Origin: an uncultured Clostridia bacterium
Lineage (GTDB): Bacteria; Bacillota; Clostridia; Oscillospirales; Acutalibacteraceae
DNA: 64,000 nucleotides
Reading direction: 5' to 3'
Assembly: GCA_946566955.1 (NCBI GenBank)
Contig: CAMNXD010000004.1
Span: 47,393-111,392 of the forward strand
Part shown: piece after piece, positions 29,319 through 37,219 of the stretch
Layout: each line of letters starts with the position of its first letter
Numbering within the stretch: the stretch's first letter is position 1
The notes under the pieces: model-generated
The model's database searches: none
Seen by the model: only the letters and a program-made list of their open reading frames with translations
Told to the model about the DNA's origin: nothing
Position numbers and translations under genes: made by a program

Positions 29319-29594
29319 TTAAGCCTGTACTTCTCTAGCTAGATTTTCAGTCAAAAATTCACTAATAATCTTTTGTGCTTTGGATTCATCTGACCCTTCA
29401 ATATGAAGAGTAAATTTTTCGTCTTTTTTGAGTTTTAATCCCATAAGGCCGAAAAGACCTTTAGCATCTGCGGATTGATCGGATGTTTCTAATTTTATAT
29501 TCGACTTGAGTTCTGAAGCAATACTGACTAACTTTCCTGCTGGACGTGCATGCAAACCGTATTCACTAATCCATATAAACTCTTTTTTTATCAT
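29319..29594 (-). CDS. ptsH: Phosphocarrier protein HPr, lacking regulatory Ser46
   Basis: HPr carries phosphate from enzyme I to IIA on His15, present here in GLHARPAG. In Firmicutes HPr is also phosphorylated on Ser46 (KSIMGVMSLG in Bacillus) to drive catabolite repression through CcpA. The matching segment here is KGLFGLMGLK, so glycine replaces Ser46. The start ATG at 29594 has AGGGG upstream; an 8-residue TTG extension is unlikely. It is the first gene of the pts operon. Confidence 0.93.
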   Translation of the reverse strand: MIKKEFIWISEYGLHARPAGKLVSIASELKSNIKLETSDQSADAKGLFGLMGLKLKKDEKFTLHIEGSDESKAQKIISEFLTENLAREVQA

Positions 29595-29618
29595 GTAATA
29601 AAAACCCCTAAGCCACAA

Positions 29619-29990
29619 TTTTTTTAAGCTAACATATAATACCTAAGGGATAAATTCCCTTCCTATGGAACTACTGGTTAGTAATATCGATATATTAGTT
29701 TAGATATTTACTTTAAAAATAAAGTCTGAAAATTATCTATTTGATACTTAATTCTTTCATCTTCATGCGAACATTATCTTCTAACTAGTTAAGAATGTCA
29801 ATAGCAAAAAATCAAAACACTACTATTCTATATTTTTTTAAGGTGATATGTGTTATAATTTTTTGTGTTCACTTATAATTTTTAAGATTTTAAAGAAGTG
29901 ATTGAATCATGTAAAATTATATACTAGTTTAAGTATGTTTATGAATCCTAAATTTTTGGACAATTAAATACTTCAAGGAGAATTATTATC
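29619..29990. other. Divergent region ptsH-pckG
   Basis: About 370 bases. Besides the leftward pts promoter it holds a small hairpin in the pts leader (AAGGGA/TCCCTT, 29645-29661). A rightward TATAAT at 29854-29859 could serve pckG but has only a poor -35. No gene seen. Confidence 0.5.
29773..29801 (-). promoter_or_regulatory. Promoter for the pts operon
   Basis: Leftward TTGACA (29801-29796), a 17-base spacer and GATAAT (29778-29773), leaving a leader of about 170 bases before ptsH. Confidence 0.65.
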
Positions 29991-31757
29991 ATGACAAATA
30001 ACAAATCCATCATTAATTGGATAGAAAAAATGAAAGAAATTGTAAAGCCGGATAAAATTGTTTGGATAGACGGCTCTGAAGTGCAGTTAGAAGAGCTAAG
30101 AAAACAAGCCTGCAAAGAAGGAGAAATTATAAAGTTAAACTTTGAAAAGCATCCAGGATGCTATTTGCGCAGAAGTGCTTTAAACGATGTTGCACGTGCA
30201 GAGGATAGGACTTTTATATGTACTAAAACTCAATGGGAAGCAGGGCCTACTAATAATTGGTGGGAACCAAAGCTAGCATATGAAAAAGTTTTAAGTATAG
30301 CTAAAGACAGTTATCGTGGTAAGACAATGTACATTGTGCCTTATTCAATGGGAATCTTTGATTCTAAGTTTTCGAGGTTTGGAATTGAGCTTACAGACTC
30401 AATATATGCCGTTTTGAATATGGTAATTATGACGAGAGTTAGCGGCAAAGTTTTAGACTATATAGGTCAAAGTGAAACTTGGGTAAGAGGACTACATTGT
30501 TCGTGTAATTTGGATGCAGAAAATAGGTATGTCTGCCACTTCCCCGAAGATAATACTATAATTTCTGTTAACTCGGGCTACGGAGGAAACGTGCTTTTAG
30601 GTAAAAAATGTTTTGCGCTTAGAATAGCTTCGTTTTTAGGTAGAAAAGAAAAGTGGCTTGCCGAGCATATGCTGATTTTAGGAATTGAAAGACCGGGCAA
30701 AGAGACAAAATATATATGTGCTGCTTTTCCATCAGCTTGTGGTAAGACTAATCTTGCAATGCTTGTCCCCCCTGATAAATATAAAAATAAAGGTTATAAA
30801 GTATGGTGCGTTGGAGATGACATCGCATGGCTTAGAATTGGAGAGGATGGACGTTTATGGGCTATGAATCCTGAAAATGGATTTTTTGGAGTTGCGCCTG
30901 GAACAAACGCAAAGTCAAATCCTAATGCACTTGCTTCCACTTCTCATGATGCTATTTTTACTAATGTTGTACAAAATTTAGATGATAACACCGTCTGGTG
31001 GGAAGGACTTGATAATAATCCACCTGAAAATGCACTAGACTGGAAAGGCAGCCCATGGAATGGAAAAATATCGATTGAAAAAGGTGCACATCCTAACAGT
31101 AGATTTACTGCTCCTGCGAAAAACTGTCCAGCGCTTAGTCCGGAATTTGAAAATCCTAAAGGCGTTCCAATTTCTGCAATAATTTTTGGGGGACGACGCG
31201 CAAATACAACTCCTTTAGTATACGAAACTCGAAATTGGAATCATGGAGTATTTGCTGGGTCGGTTATATCTTCTGAAAGCACTGCCGCAACAACGGGTAA
31301 AATTGGAGTACTTAAACATGATCCTATGGCGATGAAGTCATTTTGTGGATACAATATGGGACAGTATTTTAAGCATTGGATTGAAATGGGAAAGCTACTT
31401 AAAGAAAAGGCGCCAAAAATTTTTAGTGTTAACTGGTTTAGAACTAATGAATCCGGAGAAATTATTTGGCCGGGATATGGAGAAAATTTAAGAGTGCTAG
31501 ACTGGATTTTAAAAAGGTGCGAAGGAGAAAAAGAAGCTTTAGAAAGTCCTATAGGATTTTTACCTTGTGAAGGTGACATTGATACGGAAGGAATTGACGC
31601 TTCTAAGGAAGATATGAAGGAGCTTTTAAGTTTAGATGCAGCTCAGTGGCATAAAGAAATAAAGGAAATTGAAGATTTTTACAAGATATTCGGAGATGAT
31701 TTACCTTTAGAACTTAGAAAAGAGCTTGAAAAGCTAAAAAATAATTTGGAGCATTAA
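29991..31757 (+). CDS. pckG: Phosphoenolpyruvate carboxykinase (GTP)
   Basis: This enzyme interconverts oxaloacetate and phosphoenolpyruvate using GTP. In fermenting anaerobes it often runs toward oxaloacetate, feeding succinate or aspartate. The 588-residue protein has the GTP-type signatures: the active-site cysteine loop FPSACGKTN with the P-loop, the GDDIAW metal site and FGGRRANTTPLV. It is nearly full length for the family. Standing next to the pts operon, it shares the PEP node with enzyme I. AAGGAG precedes the ATG. Confidence 0.96.
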   Translation: MTNNKSIINWIEKMKEIVKPDKIVWIDGSEVQLEELRKQACKEGEIIKLNFEKHPGCYLRRSALNDVARAEDRTFICTKTQWEAGPTNNWWEPKLAYEKVLSIAKDSYRGKTMYIVPYSMGIFDSKFSRFGIELTDSIYAVLNMVIMTRVSGKVLDYIGQSETWVRGLHCSCNLDAENRYVCHFPEDNTIISVNSGYGGNVLLGKKCFALRIASFLGRKEKWLAEHMLILGIERPGKETKYICAAFPSACGKTNLAMLVPPDKYKNKGYKVWCVGDDIAWLRIGEDGRLWAMNPENGFFGVAPGTNAKSNPNALASTSHDAIFTNVVQNLDDNTVWWEGLDNNPPENALDWKGSPWNGKISIEKGAHPNSRFTAPAKNCPALSPEFENPKGVPISAIIFGGRRANTTPLVYETRNWNHGVFAGSVISSESTAATTGKIGVLKHDPMAMKSFCGYNMGQYFKHWIEMGKLLKEKAPKIFSVNWFRTNESGEIIWPGYGENLRVLDWILKRCEGEKEALESPIGFLPCEGDIDTEGIDASKEDMKELLSLDAAQWHKEIKEIEDFYKIFGDDLPLELRKELEKLKNNLEH

Positions 31758-31761
31758 AAGC

Positions 31762-31796
31762 ACTCCCCGGCTAGTCTGGGGAGTATAAATTTTATA
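31762..31796 (+). terminator. Terminator after pckG
   Basis: The stem ACTCCCC (31762-31768) pairs with GGGGAGT (31778-31784), followed by an AT-rich tail with TTTT. The T-run is weak. Confidence 0.6.
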
Positions 31797-31815
31797 TAAT
31801 TTCTCCAATTTTATA

Positions 31816-31845
31816 TTTACAAACACATATAATGAATGATATAAT
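31816..31845 (+). promoter_or_regulatory. Promoter for split small gene
   Basis: TTTACA at 31816, an 18-base spacer and TATAAT at 31840-31845, 39 bases before the ATG. Confidence 0.55.
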
Positions 31846-31884
31846 TATATTTTCAACTAAATTTTAGTAAAAGGAGATATAGTT

Positions 31885-32138
31885 ATGGCAAAAACCGCAA
31901 AAGAAAAATTTGAAAAAGGGATAAAATCTTTTTTTGAGTTTTTTTAGATAAGAATTCCCTTAGTAAGCCAAGTAGAGTCATTTTTAAAAATAATAGCTTA
32001 GTAGGAAGACATCGGTATATGTTTAAAACTAAATTGAATAAATTTTTAGATTTTAAAGTGGATTATCCGATTAAACGTAGATTTTACAGTAATTTCCCTA
32101 TTGTAAGGTGTTTGAGATATAGAATAACTGAAACATAA
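31885..32138 (+). pseudogene. Small gene interrupted at a T7 run
   Basis: A good promoter and AAGGAG site lead to an ATG that opens a 20-codon frame ending in TAG at 31945. The stop lies in a run of seven Ts (31939-31945). Adding one T there would join it to a second open frame of 63 codons ending at 32136-32138, giving a basic protein of about 84 residues (LDKNSLSK ... YRITET). No family is recognised. It is either a recent pseudogene, a sequencing error, or a gene read through by polymerase slippage on the T-run. Confidence 0.5.
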
Positions 32139-32161
32139 GAACTTATATTAAAAGCGACCGT

Positions 32162-33311
32162 TTAACGGCCGTATTTTCTTCTTTCTTCTCTTATGTTCTC
32201 CATTGGAGGATCTAAACGTATGTCCTTATCGATACCTACTATTTCTTGTAGTATATCAAGAACAGTTTTGTCTTTAAGGTTTTTTAACAATGTTTCTATA
32301 GATTTTATAACTATATTTAGACTACCCTTCTGACTTTTAAACATGGGATGAGAAAACCACCTTGAATAATCATTATTATCAAACATTAAATTTTTTATTT
32401 CCTTTAAGTGATTTAGACATTCATTATAATAGCGTAGCTCTATCCATATAGGTTCTTCTACTGGCTTTATTTCAGGAGTTGCTGTTTTGCTGTATGTTAA
32501 ATTATCAGGTAAAGATAAAAAACGATTATCCATAGTGTAATTAAGACGATGTTCAATTATTTCTTTTATACGGTGCACTTTGCAAAAGAGTTTTATAAAA
32601 AAATTAGAATAATCTAATCTAAATTCATTATAAGTCTTACGATATTCCATCGCCTTTTTTATAAGACTTTCTTCAGTAATTTTTTTTGAGTAATATTTCT
32701 TTTTAAGATCAGTCTCACTATTATACAAACTCTTGACCTTTCCTGAAATTTCCGCTAATTTTTTTGATGGTTCTTCTAGTTCAATAATAAAATTCTGCAA
32801 GAATTTTATGTCGGATTTTTTGAACCATTTTTCTATATATTTTTTAGCTGACAATGCTAAATTCTCAAAAAATTCACCTAATGCGAGACATACATTTTCA
32901 TCTATAAATATAGATTTTGAAGTAAGTTTTTTTTTCATATAATAAGAAGGAATAATTTTTGATAAACTTTCAGCTTCCTTTTTCATTTCATTAAAAAAAT
33001 CAAATTCCTTTAATATTATTAATTCATCCAGCTCGAAGCAATAATTACTAATAAAATCTATTAAATATCTTCTTAAGCCTGAACCTTTTTTTAAATCTTC
33101 TAATTTTTTTTACTTCGTTGACATTTTCCTCATCGTTGTTTTTTAATAAAAGTCCTTGTAGGCCCTCCAGCTCCTCTTCTGAATTTATTAACTCCGACAA
33201 TAAATTTTTATTTGGATCGATTTTTAACTTTTTGATCGCTTTTATTACTTCCTCCTGTTTTTTTATTAATTTGAGACTGGGCTTTGTTGAATTGGCTTCT
33301 TTAAGTGGCAT
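32162..33311 (-). pseudogene. Hypothetical gene split by an A8 homopolymer frameshift
   Basis: Two leftward open frames abut. The first starts at ATG 33311 (MPLKEANS, site GAAGGA) and stops at 33048. The second opens in another frame and runs to 32162. If one A is removed from the A8 run at 33111-33104, the first frame continues as VKKLEDLKKGSGLRRYLIDF into the second without a break. This gives a helical, charged protein of about 380 residues with no signal peptide. The extended overlap without stops supports one ancestral gene. Whether it is dead, misread, or rescued by slippage is open. Function unknown. Confidence 0.6.
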
Positions 33312-33488
33312 AGTATTTCCTTCTTTTGATATTTTAAATATATTTTGGGTGTGCACCCGAAATGATTATGATTTAATTTATATAAATGTCAATATATAAT
33401 TGAAAATTATAATTAATTTTAATTAAAATACTTGATTGGCTTTATAAATTACCCTTAGCTTTCATTTACAAAACCCAGTATAAATGAT

Positions 33489-33821
33489 TTATTGCGATTC
33501 TTTTATTTTATTTAATATCCAACTTTTTTCATTGGAGTTTGATTCTAAACTCTGTTTTACAATTAAAAGTGATTCTTCACTATCTTGTTTTTGTGCGCCA
33601 CCGGTAACACGTTCTATCTCGGCGCTTGCTAACTCTTTAATTTTAATTCTGTTTTCTAGTTCATCTGCTAAAATGCAGGCAAAACTGTCTAGGTCTTCGT
33701 CTGTTAGCTTTATTCCTTTTTGGGAAAGAGCCCTTTTAACATCTCTGCCTGTTTCTAGATTCAATAGCTCTCTTACAAAATCCACGTCGGAAAACACTTC
33801 ATTAAATTGTTTTTTGTTCAT
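33489..33821 (-). CDS. Double-glycine leader peptide, Nif11-like leader
   Basis: This 110-residue protein has a long helical leader ending in ERVTGG at residue 75, with hydrophobic residues at -4, -7, -12 and -15 before the GG. The leader's middle (DVKRALSQKGIKLTDEDLDSF) spans the pattern seen in Nif11-type leaders, given here as a range of about residues 27-47. The predicted mature part is only 35 residues, hydrophilic, with no cysteines. Such leaders normally direct export and cutting by a peptidase-containing ABC transporter. No modifying enzyme is nearby. The ATG lacks a ribosome site and follows an inverted repeat. Confidence 0.65.
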   Translation of the reverse strand: MNKKQFNEVFSDVDFVRELLNLETGRDVKRALSQKGIKLTDEDLDSFACILADELENRIKIKELASAEIERVTGGAQKQDSEESLLIVKQSLESNSNEKSWILNKIKESQ

Positions 33822-33828
33822 AGCATTG

Positions 33829-33861
33829 GGAGTAAATGACTTAAATATCTTATTACTCCCT
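33829..33861 (-). promoter_or_regulatory. Inverted repeat in the leader before the GG peptide
   Basis: GGGAGTAA at 33829-33836 and its exact complement at 33854-33861 can form an 8-base stem in the mRNA, seven bases before the ATG. The upstream arm contains the only GGGAG-like ribosome site, so the hairpin may control translation. Confidence 0.45.
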
Positions 33862-33893
33862 CGCCCCCTTTCTCATTTTTGAGTATAATATAT

Positions 33894-33921
33894 ATTCTAT
33901 ATAATAAAAAGTATTTGTCAA
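33894..33921 (-). promoter_or_regulatory. Promoter for GG peptide
   Basis: Leftward TTGACA (33921-33916), a 16-base spacer and TAGAAT (33899-33894). Confidence 0.6.
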
Positions 33922-34092
33922 GCGTTTTTGTATAATTATAATATTTTTTTAAATTTGACTCTAAATAGTTGAGGAATTGAGGATTAGTAAAGCTCATATA
34001 CTCTAAAGATTGAACATATAAATTTTTGTGCCTACTTCTGTTGCTAAACTTAAGTAGGACTTAAATCTCAAGCTGAGTGAGGTGGTAAACTC

Positions 34093-34338
34093 ATGAATGA
34101 AAAAAGTGAAAATATAAACCCTGAGATGTTAGAAGAGGTAGAAAAAAAGACGGGGATAAGTAGTGAAAAATTAAAGCAAGCTGCTAGTAGTGGAGACCTT
34201 TCTGGGTTAGTTAAAAATTTAGGGAAGACTAATACCAAAAAAATTGAAAAAATACTTTCTAATAAAGAGTCAGCTTTAAAATTACTTTCTACCCCTAAAG
34301 CTCAAGAACTTCTTAAAAAACTTTTGGGAGGCAAATAA
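34093..34338 (+). CDS. Small conserved-looking hypothetical protein
   Basis: This 81-residue, hydrophilic helical protein ends LLKKLLGGK. It is followed three bases later by the next gene, so the two are cotranscribed. A GAGGTGG site precedes the ATG. I recall similar gene sets in Oscillospirales genomes but can name no function. The double glycine near its C-end is not a leader motif. Confidence 0.65.
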   Translation: MNEKSENINPEMLEEVEKKTGISSEKLKQAASSGDLSGLVKNLGKTNTKKIEKILSNKESALKLLSTPKAQELLKKLLGGK

Positions 34339-34341
34339 CCT

Positions 34342-34716
34342 ATGGAGGATCTAACGGGGAAAATAGCGGAAATTTTAAGTGACCCCGAAACAATGAATAC
34401 TATAAAAGGACTTACTGGCCTGTTAGATTCCTCTGAAAGAAAAAAAACCGATGAAGAAAGCGGTGAAAACAAAGAGGAAACTGAAAATGATGAAAACAGT
34501 ACGTCAGGTTTTTCTTTTTCGCCGGAACTCATGCAAATGATGCTAAAAATAGTACCTCTTTTATCCTCGATGAATAAAGAAGACAAATACACTCGTTTTT
34601 TGGATGCCTTAAGACCTTTACTCTCAGAAAAGAAGCGCAAAAAATTAGACACCTCCTCAAAACTTTTGCAGCTCGTACGTATTTTGCCGATACTTAAGGG
34701 ATCTGGAATTTTGTGA
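34342..34716 (+). CDS. Hypothetical protein, acidic linker and helical C-half
   Basis: This 124-residue protein has an N-terminal helix (DLTGKIAEIL), an acidic linker of E, D and N (about residues 34-52) and a C-terminal part, LMQMMLKIVPLLSSM ... LLQLVRILPIL, with two hydrophobic repeats that look amphipathic. It sits tightly between two other unknown genes, probably one transcript. Its ribosome site overlaps the end of the preceding gene. Function unknown. Confidence 0.65.
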   Translation: MEDLTGKIAEILSDPETMNTIKGLTGLLDSSERKKTDEESGENKEETENDENSTSGFSFSPELMQMMLKIVPLLSSMNKEDKYTRFLDALRPLLSEKKRKKLDTSSKLLQLVRILPILKGSGIL

Positions 34717-34717
34717 G

Positions 34718-35092
34718 GTGAGAGATATTAGTAATCGCAATTTACCCGAGGGTATGAGTAAAATGAGAGAAAAGGCAATAAATGAGGCTAGACGTATGAA
34801 ATCTAAGTCGCAGAGCTCAAAAAATCTTTCCAAAGAAGATTATAAGAATGAAGGTAAAAACCACTCTGAAAGTGGGGAAATAATAGAGGTAAAAGAAGAA
34901 GCAGCTAAAATGATTGTTAAAAGTTCTAGACAAAATACTAAGTCCCCTCCAAAGATGAAGGGGATATCAAGTATTGTAAGCCGCTTTTTAAGTGATAGTG
35001 ATAGTACTTTAATAATTATTCTAATACTTTTACTTATGGATGAAGAGGAAAATTTTTTGATTTTGCTTGTTCTTTTGTATCTTTTAATGTGA
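34718..35092 (+). CDS. Hypothetical protein with C-terminal hydrophobic hairpin
   Basis: This 124-residue protein, read from a GTG one base after the previous stop codon, is basic and serine-rich. It ends in two hydrophobic stretches, TLIIILILLLM and FLILLVLLYLLM, separated by DEEEN. That would suit membrane anchoring or hairpin insertion. A later ATG after GAGGGT (near 34754) is an alternative start. It is the last of the three-gene set; the next gene converges with a slight overlap. Confidence 0.6.
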   Translation: MRDISNRNLPEGMSKMREKAINEARRMKSKSQSSKNLSKEDYKNEGKNHSESGEIIEVKEEAAKMIVKSSRQNTKSPPKMKGISSIVSRFLSDSDSTLIIILILLLMDEEENFLILLVLLYLLM

Positions 35093-35836
35093 ATAAACTT
35101 CTAGTGAAGAGATGTAAAAATTTTGAGTACTAAAGTCTTTTTTGAGTATATATTTAGCAGTTTTTTCAAATTTAAGATTGCTTTTAGAAGAATTTTTATC
35201 ATTAAACTTACTTGTGGAAAGCATGTATCCTACTCTTAAGATTATACAGTCATTTTGTTGTGTGGACGAAATTATGTGTGGACAAAATTTTTCATAGCTA
35301 TCTTCAAGTCTAACAGTGAAATTTTTGTTTATATCATCAAAATCATAAAAATACGAGCTTTCAGACCGAATATCTCTGGAGGCTATTTTACTACCAAATA
35401 ATGTTTTAACAGAATTTTTTACTTCTTCTTCATTTAAAACTAAGCTGTATTCTTCGTTAAAGGAAGAGGAATCACTTTTTTTATTTATAGCGCTATACCA
35501 TACAGAAGAATCGAGGATTAGTTTATTGCTTGGAGGATTTTCTTCATTAAAGGAACTGGGGTCTTGCATAACAATAGGCCAAATGAGGTTATTGTAGATT
35601 AGGTTTTCGCGGTTTTCGCTCTTTGTATTTTCCGTGCTTATAAAAGTGCAAATCATCAAAATTGAACCAAATAGTATTAAAATAGATATTAAAAGACGTA
35701 CGGAATTTGAAAAGATTTGCTGAGATTGCTTATTTTTATAAGGTTGCTTCTTATCGGTTAATATTGGTACATATGGTGCTTTATTTTTGGTTTTAAGTAT
35801 TAGATTTAAGAATCCTGATTTTTTGTATTTGTACAT
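35084..35836 (-). CDS. Membrane-anchored hypothetical protein
   Basis: This 250-residue protein has a basic cytoplasmic N-part (about 47 residues), one membrane helix (about 48-68) and an extracytoplasmic domain. That domain has SSVWYSAI and VKNSVKTLFGS motifs and one CPH cysteine. GGAGG precedes the ATG by twelve bases. Its 3' end overlaps the convergent neighbour by nine bases. It may work with the small genes next to it; the function is unknown. Confidence 0.6.
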   Translation of the reverse strand: MYKYKKSGFLNLILKTKNKAPYVPILTDKKQPYKNKQSQQIFSNSVRLLISILILFGSILMICTFISTENTKSENRENLIYNNLIWPIVMQDPSSFNEENPPSNKLILDSSVWYSAINKKSDSSSFNEEYSLVLNEEEVKNSVKTLFGSKIASRDIRSESSYFYDFDDINKNFTVRLEDSYEKFCPHIISSTQQNDCIILRVGYMLSTSKFNDKNSSKSNLKFEKTAKYILKKDFSTQNFYISSLEVYSH

Positions 35837-36028
35837 ACTTTTTTGTTTCCTCCAAATAAATACTTAAGATTTTTGAGTTTTCATTTTTTGACTTTTTATT
35901 ATGTTAATAATAATATGAATATAGTAGGAAGTATGTCAAAGAAAGGAGAATAAAATTTATTTTTACATTTTACAAAGTCAATTTACAGTGTTTAGTGGTA
36001 ATATATGATAAAAAAGTTACAGATTTTA

Positions 36029-36057
36029 TTGACATTGTAGGTGTCATATGATATGAT
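36029..36057 (+). promoter_or_regulatory. Promoter for secreted gene
   Basis: TTGACA at 36029, a 17-base spacer and TATGAT at 36052-36057, 39 bases before the ATG. Confidence 0.65.
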
Positions 36058-36096
36058 TTAAAACATGATTTTAGTTTTATAGGAGGAAAAAGAAAA

Positions 36097-36702
36097 ATGA
36101 AAACTTTAAAGTTTATAAAAAAATTTTTATGTTACATATTTTTAGGATTAAGTCTGACTCCACATGTACTAGCAGATGGAGATGAACAGGAAGATCAATT
36201 GCAGAATGAAATGATGCGGACATATTCTTTTGAGGAGCCAAATGGGGAAGATTATGAAGTAATTAATAGATCTATGAAAGGAGTTAATATGGTATTTATC
36301 CATAAAGCAGATGCTATATTGAATTTCTACTTGGAAATTTTAGACGATATGCGGAATATATTTAAAGATAACGAAAATTCTTTAAAGTCTATGAGAAGCC
36401 TATCTGCGGCATATTATAAGATATGTGAGCTTAATAATATAATTGATATATATTCCCGGAATTTTGATTTAGATTTAGAAAGGGTAGTTTATCATAGAGA
36501 AGAGTGTTATGATTTGCAGGAAGGAAATAATATTATTATGAAGAATGTAGTGGATATATATAAATATTTAGACGAATTAATCAAGCAAAATGATGAATTC
36601 GCGTCAGTAAGAATTAAATGGAGAAAAAATCAAAACGACATTTTATATTTCATACATAACTTTATGCTTTATAGGATGTGTAACCTTTTAAAAATTAATT
36701 AG
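36097..36702 (+). CDS. Secreted hypothetical protein
   Basis: This 201-residue protein has a classical signal peptide (MKTLKFIKKF, then a hydrophobic core, cut after VLA near residue 26). An acidic start to the mature part (DGDEQEDQ) and a long helical body follow, with a few cysteines. AGGAGG precedes the ATG. It stands alone between a promoter and a strong terminator, like the other secreted orphans here. Function unknown. Confidence 0.68.
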   Translation: MKTLKFIKKFLCYIFLGLSLTPHVLADGDEQEDQLQNEMMRTYSFEEPNGEDYEVINRSMKGVNMVFIHKADAILNFYLEILDDMRNIFKDNENSLKSMRSLSAAYYKICELNNIIDIYSRNFDLDLERVVYHREECYDLQEGNNIIMKNVVDIYKYLDELIKQNDEFASVRIKWRKNQNDILYFIHNFMLYRMCNLLKIN

Positions 36703-36766
36703 TGCCTAGCAATAAAATTTATTCTGTTGAAGTGGAGTCGTAGAAAAGCAATATTTATTCTATAGA

Positions 36767-36797
36767 AATAAGGTTTATTTTAAACCTTATTTTTTTG
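36767..36797 (+). terminator. Intrinsic terminator
   Basis: An 11-base perfect stem (36767-36777 with 36781-36791) with a 3-base loop is followed by TTTTT. Confidence 0.85.
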
Positions 36798-36875
36798 TTT
36801 ATTAATTGAGTTTGGCATGCGTTCCTAAATTTTTACATATAAATTATTTAAAAGTATAAGTTTAGGAGGGATTCT

Positions 36876-37139
36876 TTGAAAGAACTTCTAGAAATGCGTG
36901 CTCTTAAGTTAGGAGAATATATGGTAGAAAACAACGCAACTGTTAGAAGTACGGCTAAGCACTTTGGTGTTTCTAAGTCTACGGTTCATAAGGATGTTTC
37001 CGAAAGGCTTCAAGATATAAACTCTTTTCTCTACAAAAACGTTAAAAAAGTACTAGAAGTAAATAAAGCTCAAAGGCACATTCGCGGAGGATTCGCTACC
37101 AAAAATAAATATGCGAAAGAAAAAGTTGAAACGCATTAA
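36876..37139 (+). CDS. spoIIID: Sporulation transcriptional regulator SpoIIID
   Basis: SpoIIID is a small DNA-binding protein that controls mother-cell genes during spore formation. The 87-residue protein is full length, with the helix-turn-helix ATVRSTAKHFGVSKSTVHKD and a basic C-terminal tail. The start is TTG with AGGAGG eight bases upstream. With spoVAD and spoVD/spoVE elsewhere in the window it shows a sporulation ancestry. Whether the cell still makes spores cannot be told from these genes. Confidence 0.93.
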   Translation: MKELLEMRALKLGEYMVENNATVRSTAKHFGVSKSTVHKDVSERLQDINSFLYKNVKKVLEVNKAQRHIRGGFATKNKYAKEKVETH

Positions 37140-37219
37140 TCTAAAATATTGACTTGATTTAATAAGGTTTCTAGCTTATTATTTTCTCATGTTGATTGTA
37201 AATTACCAGTGAGGAAATG

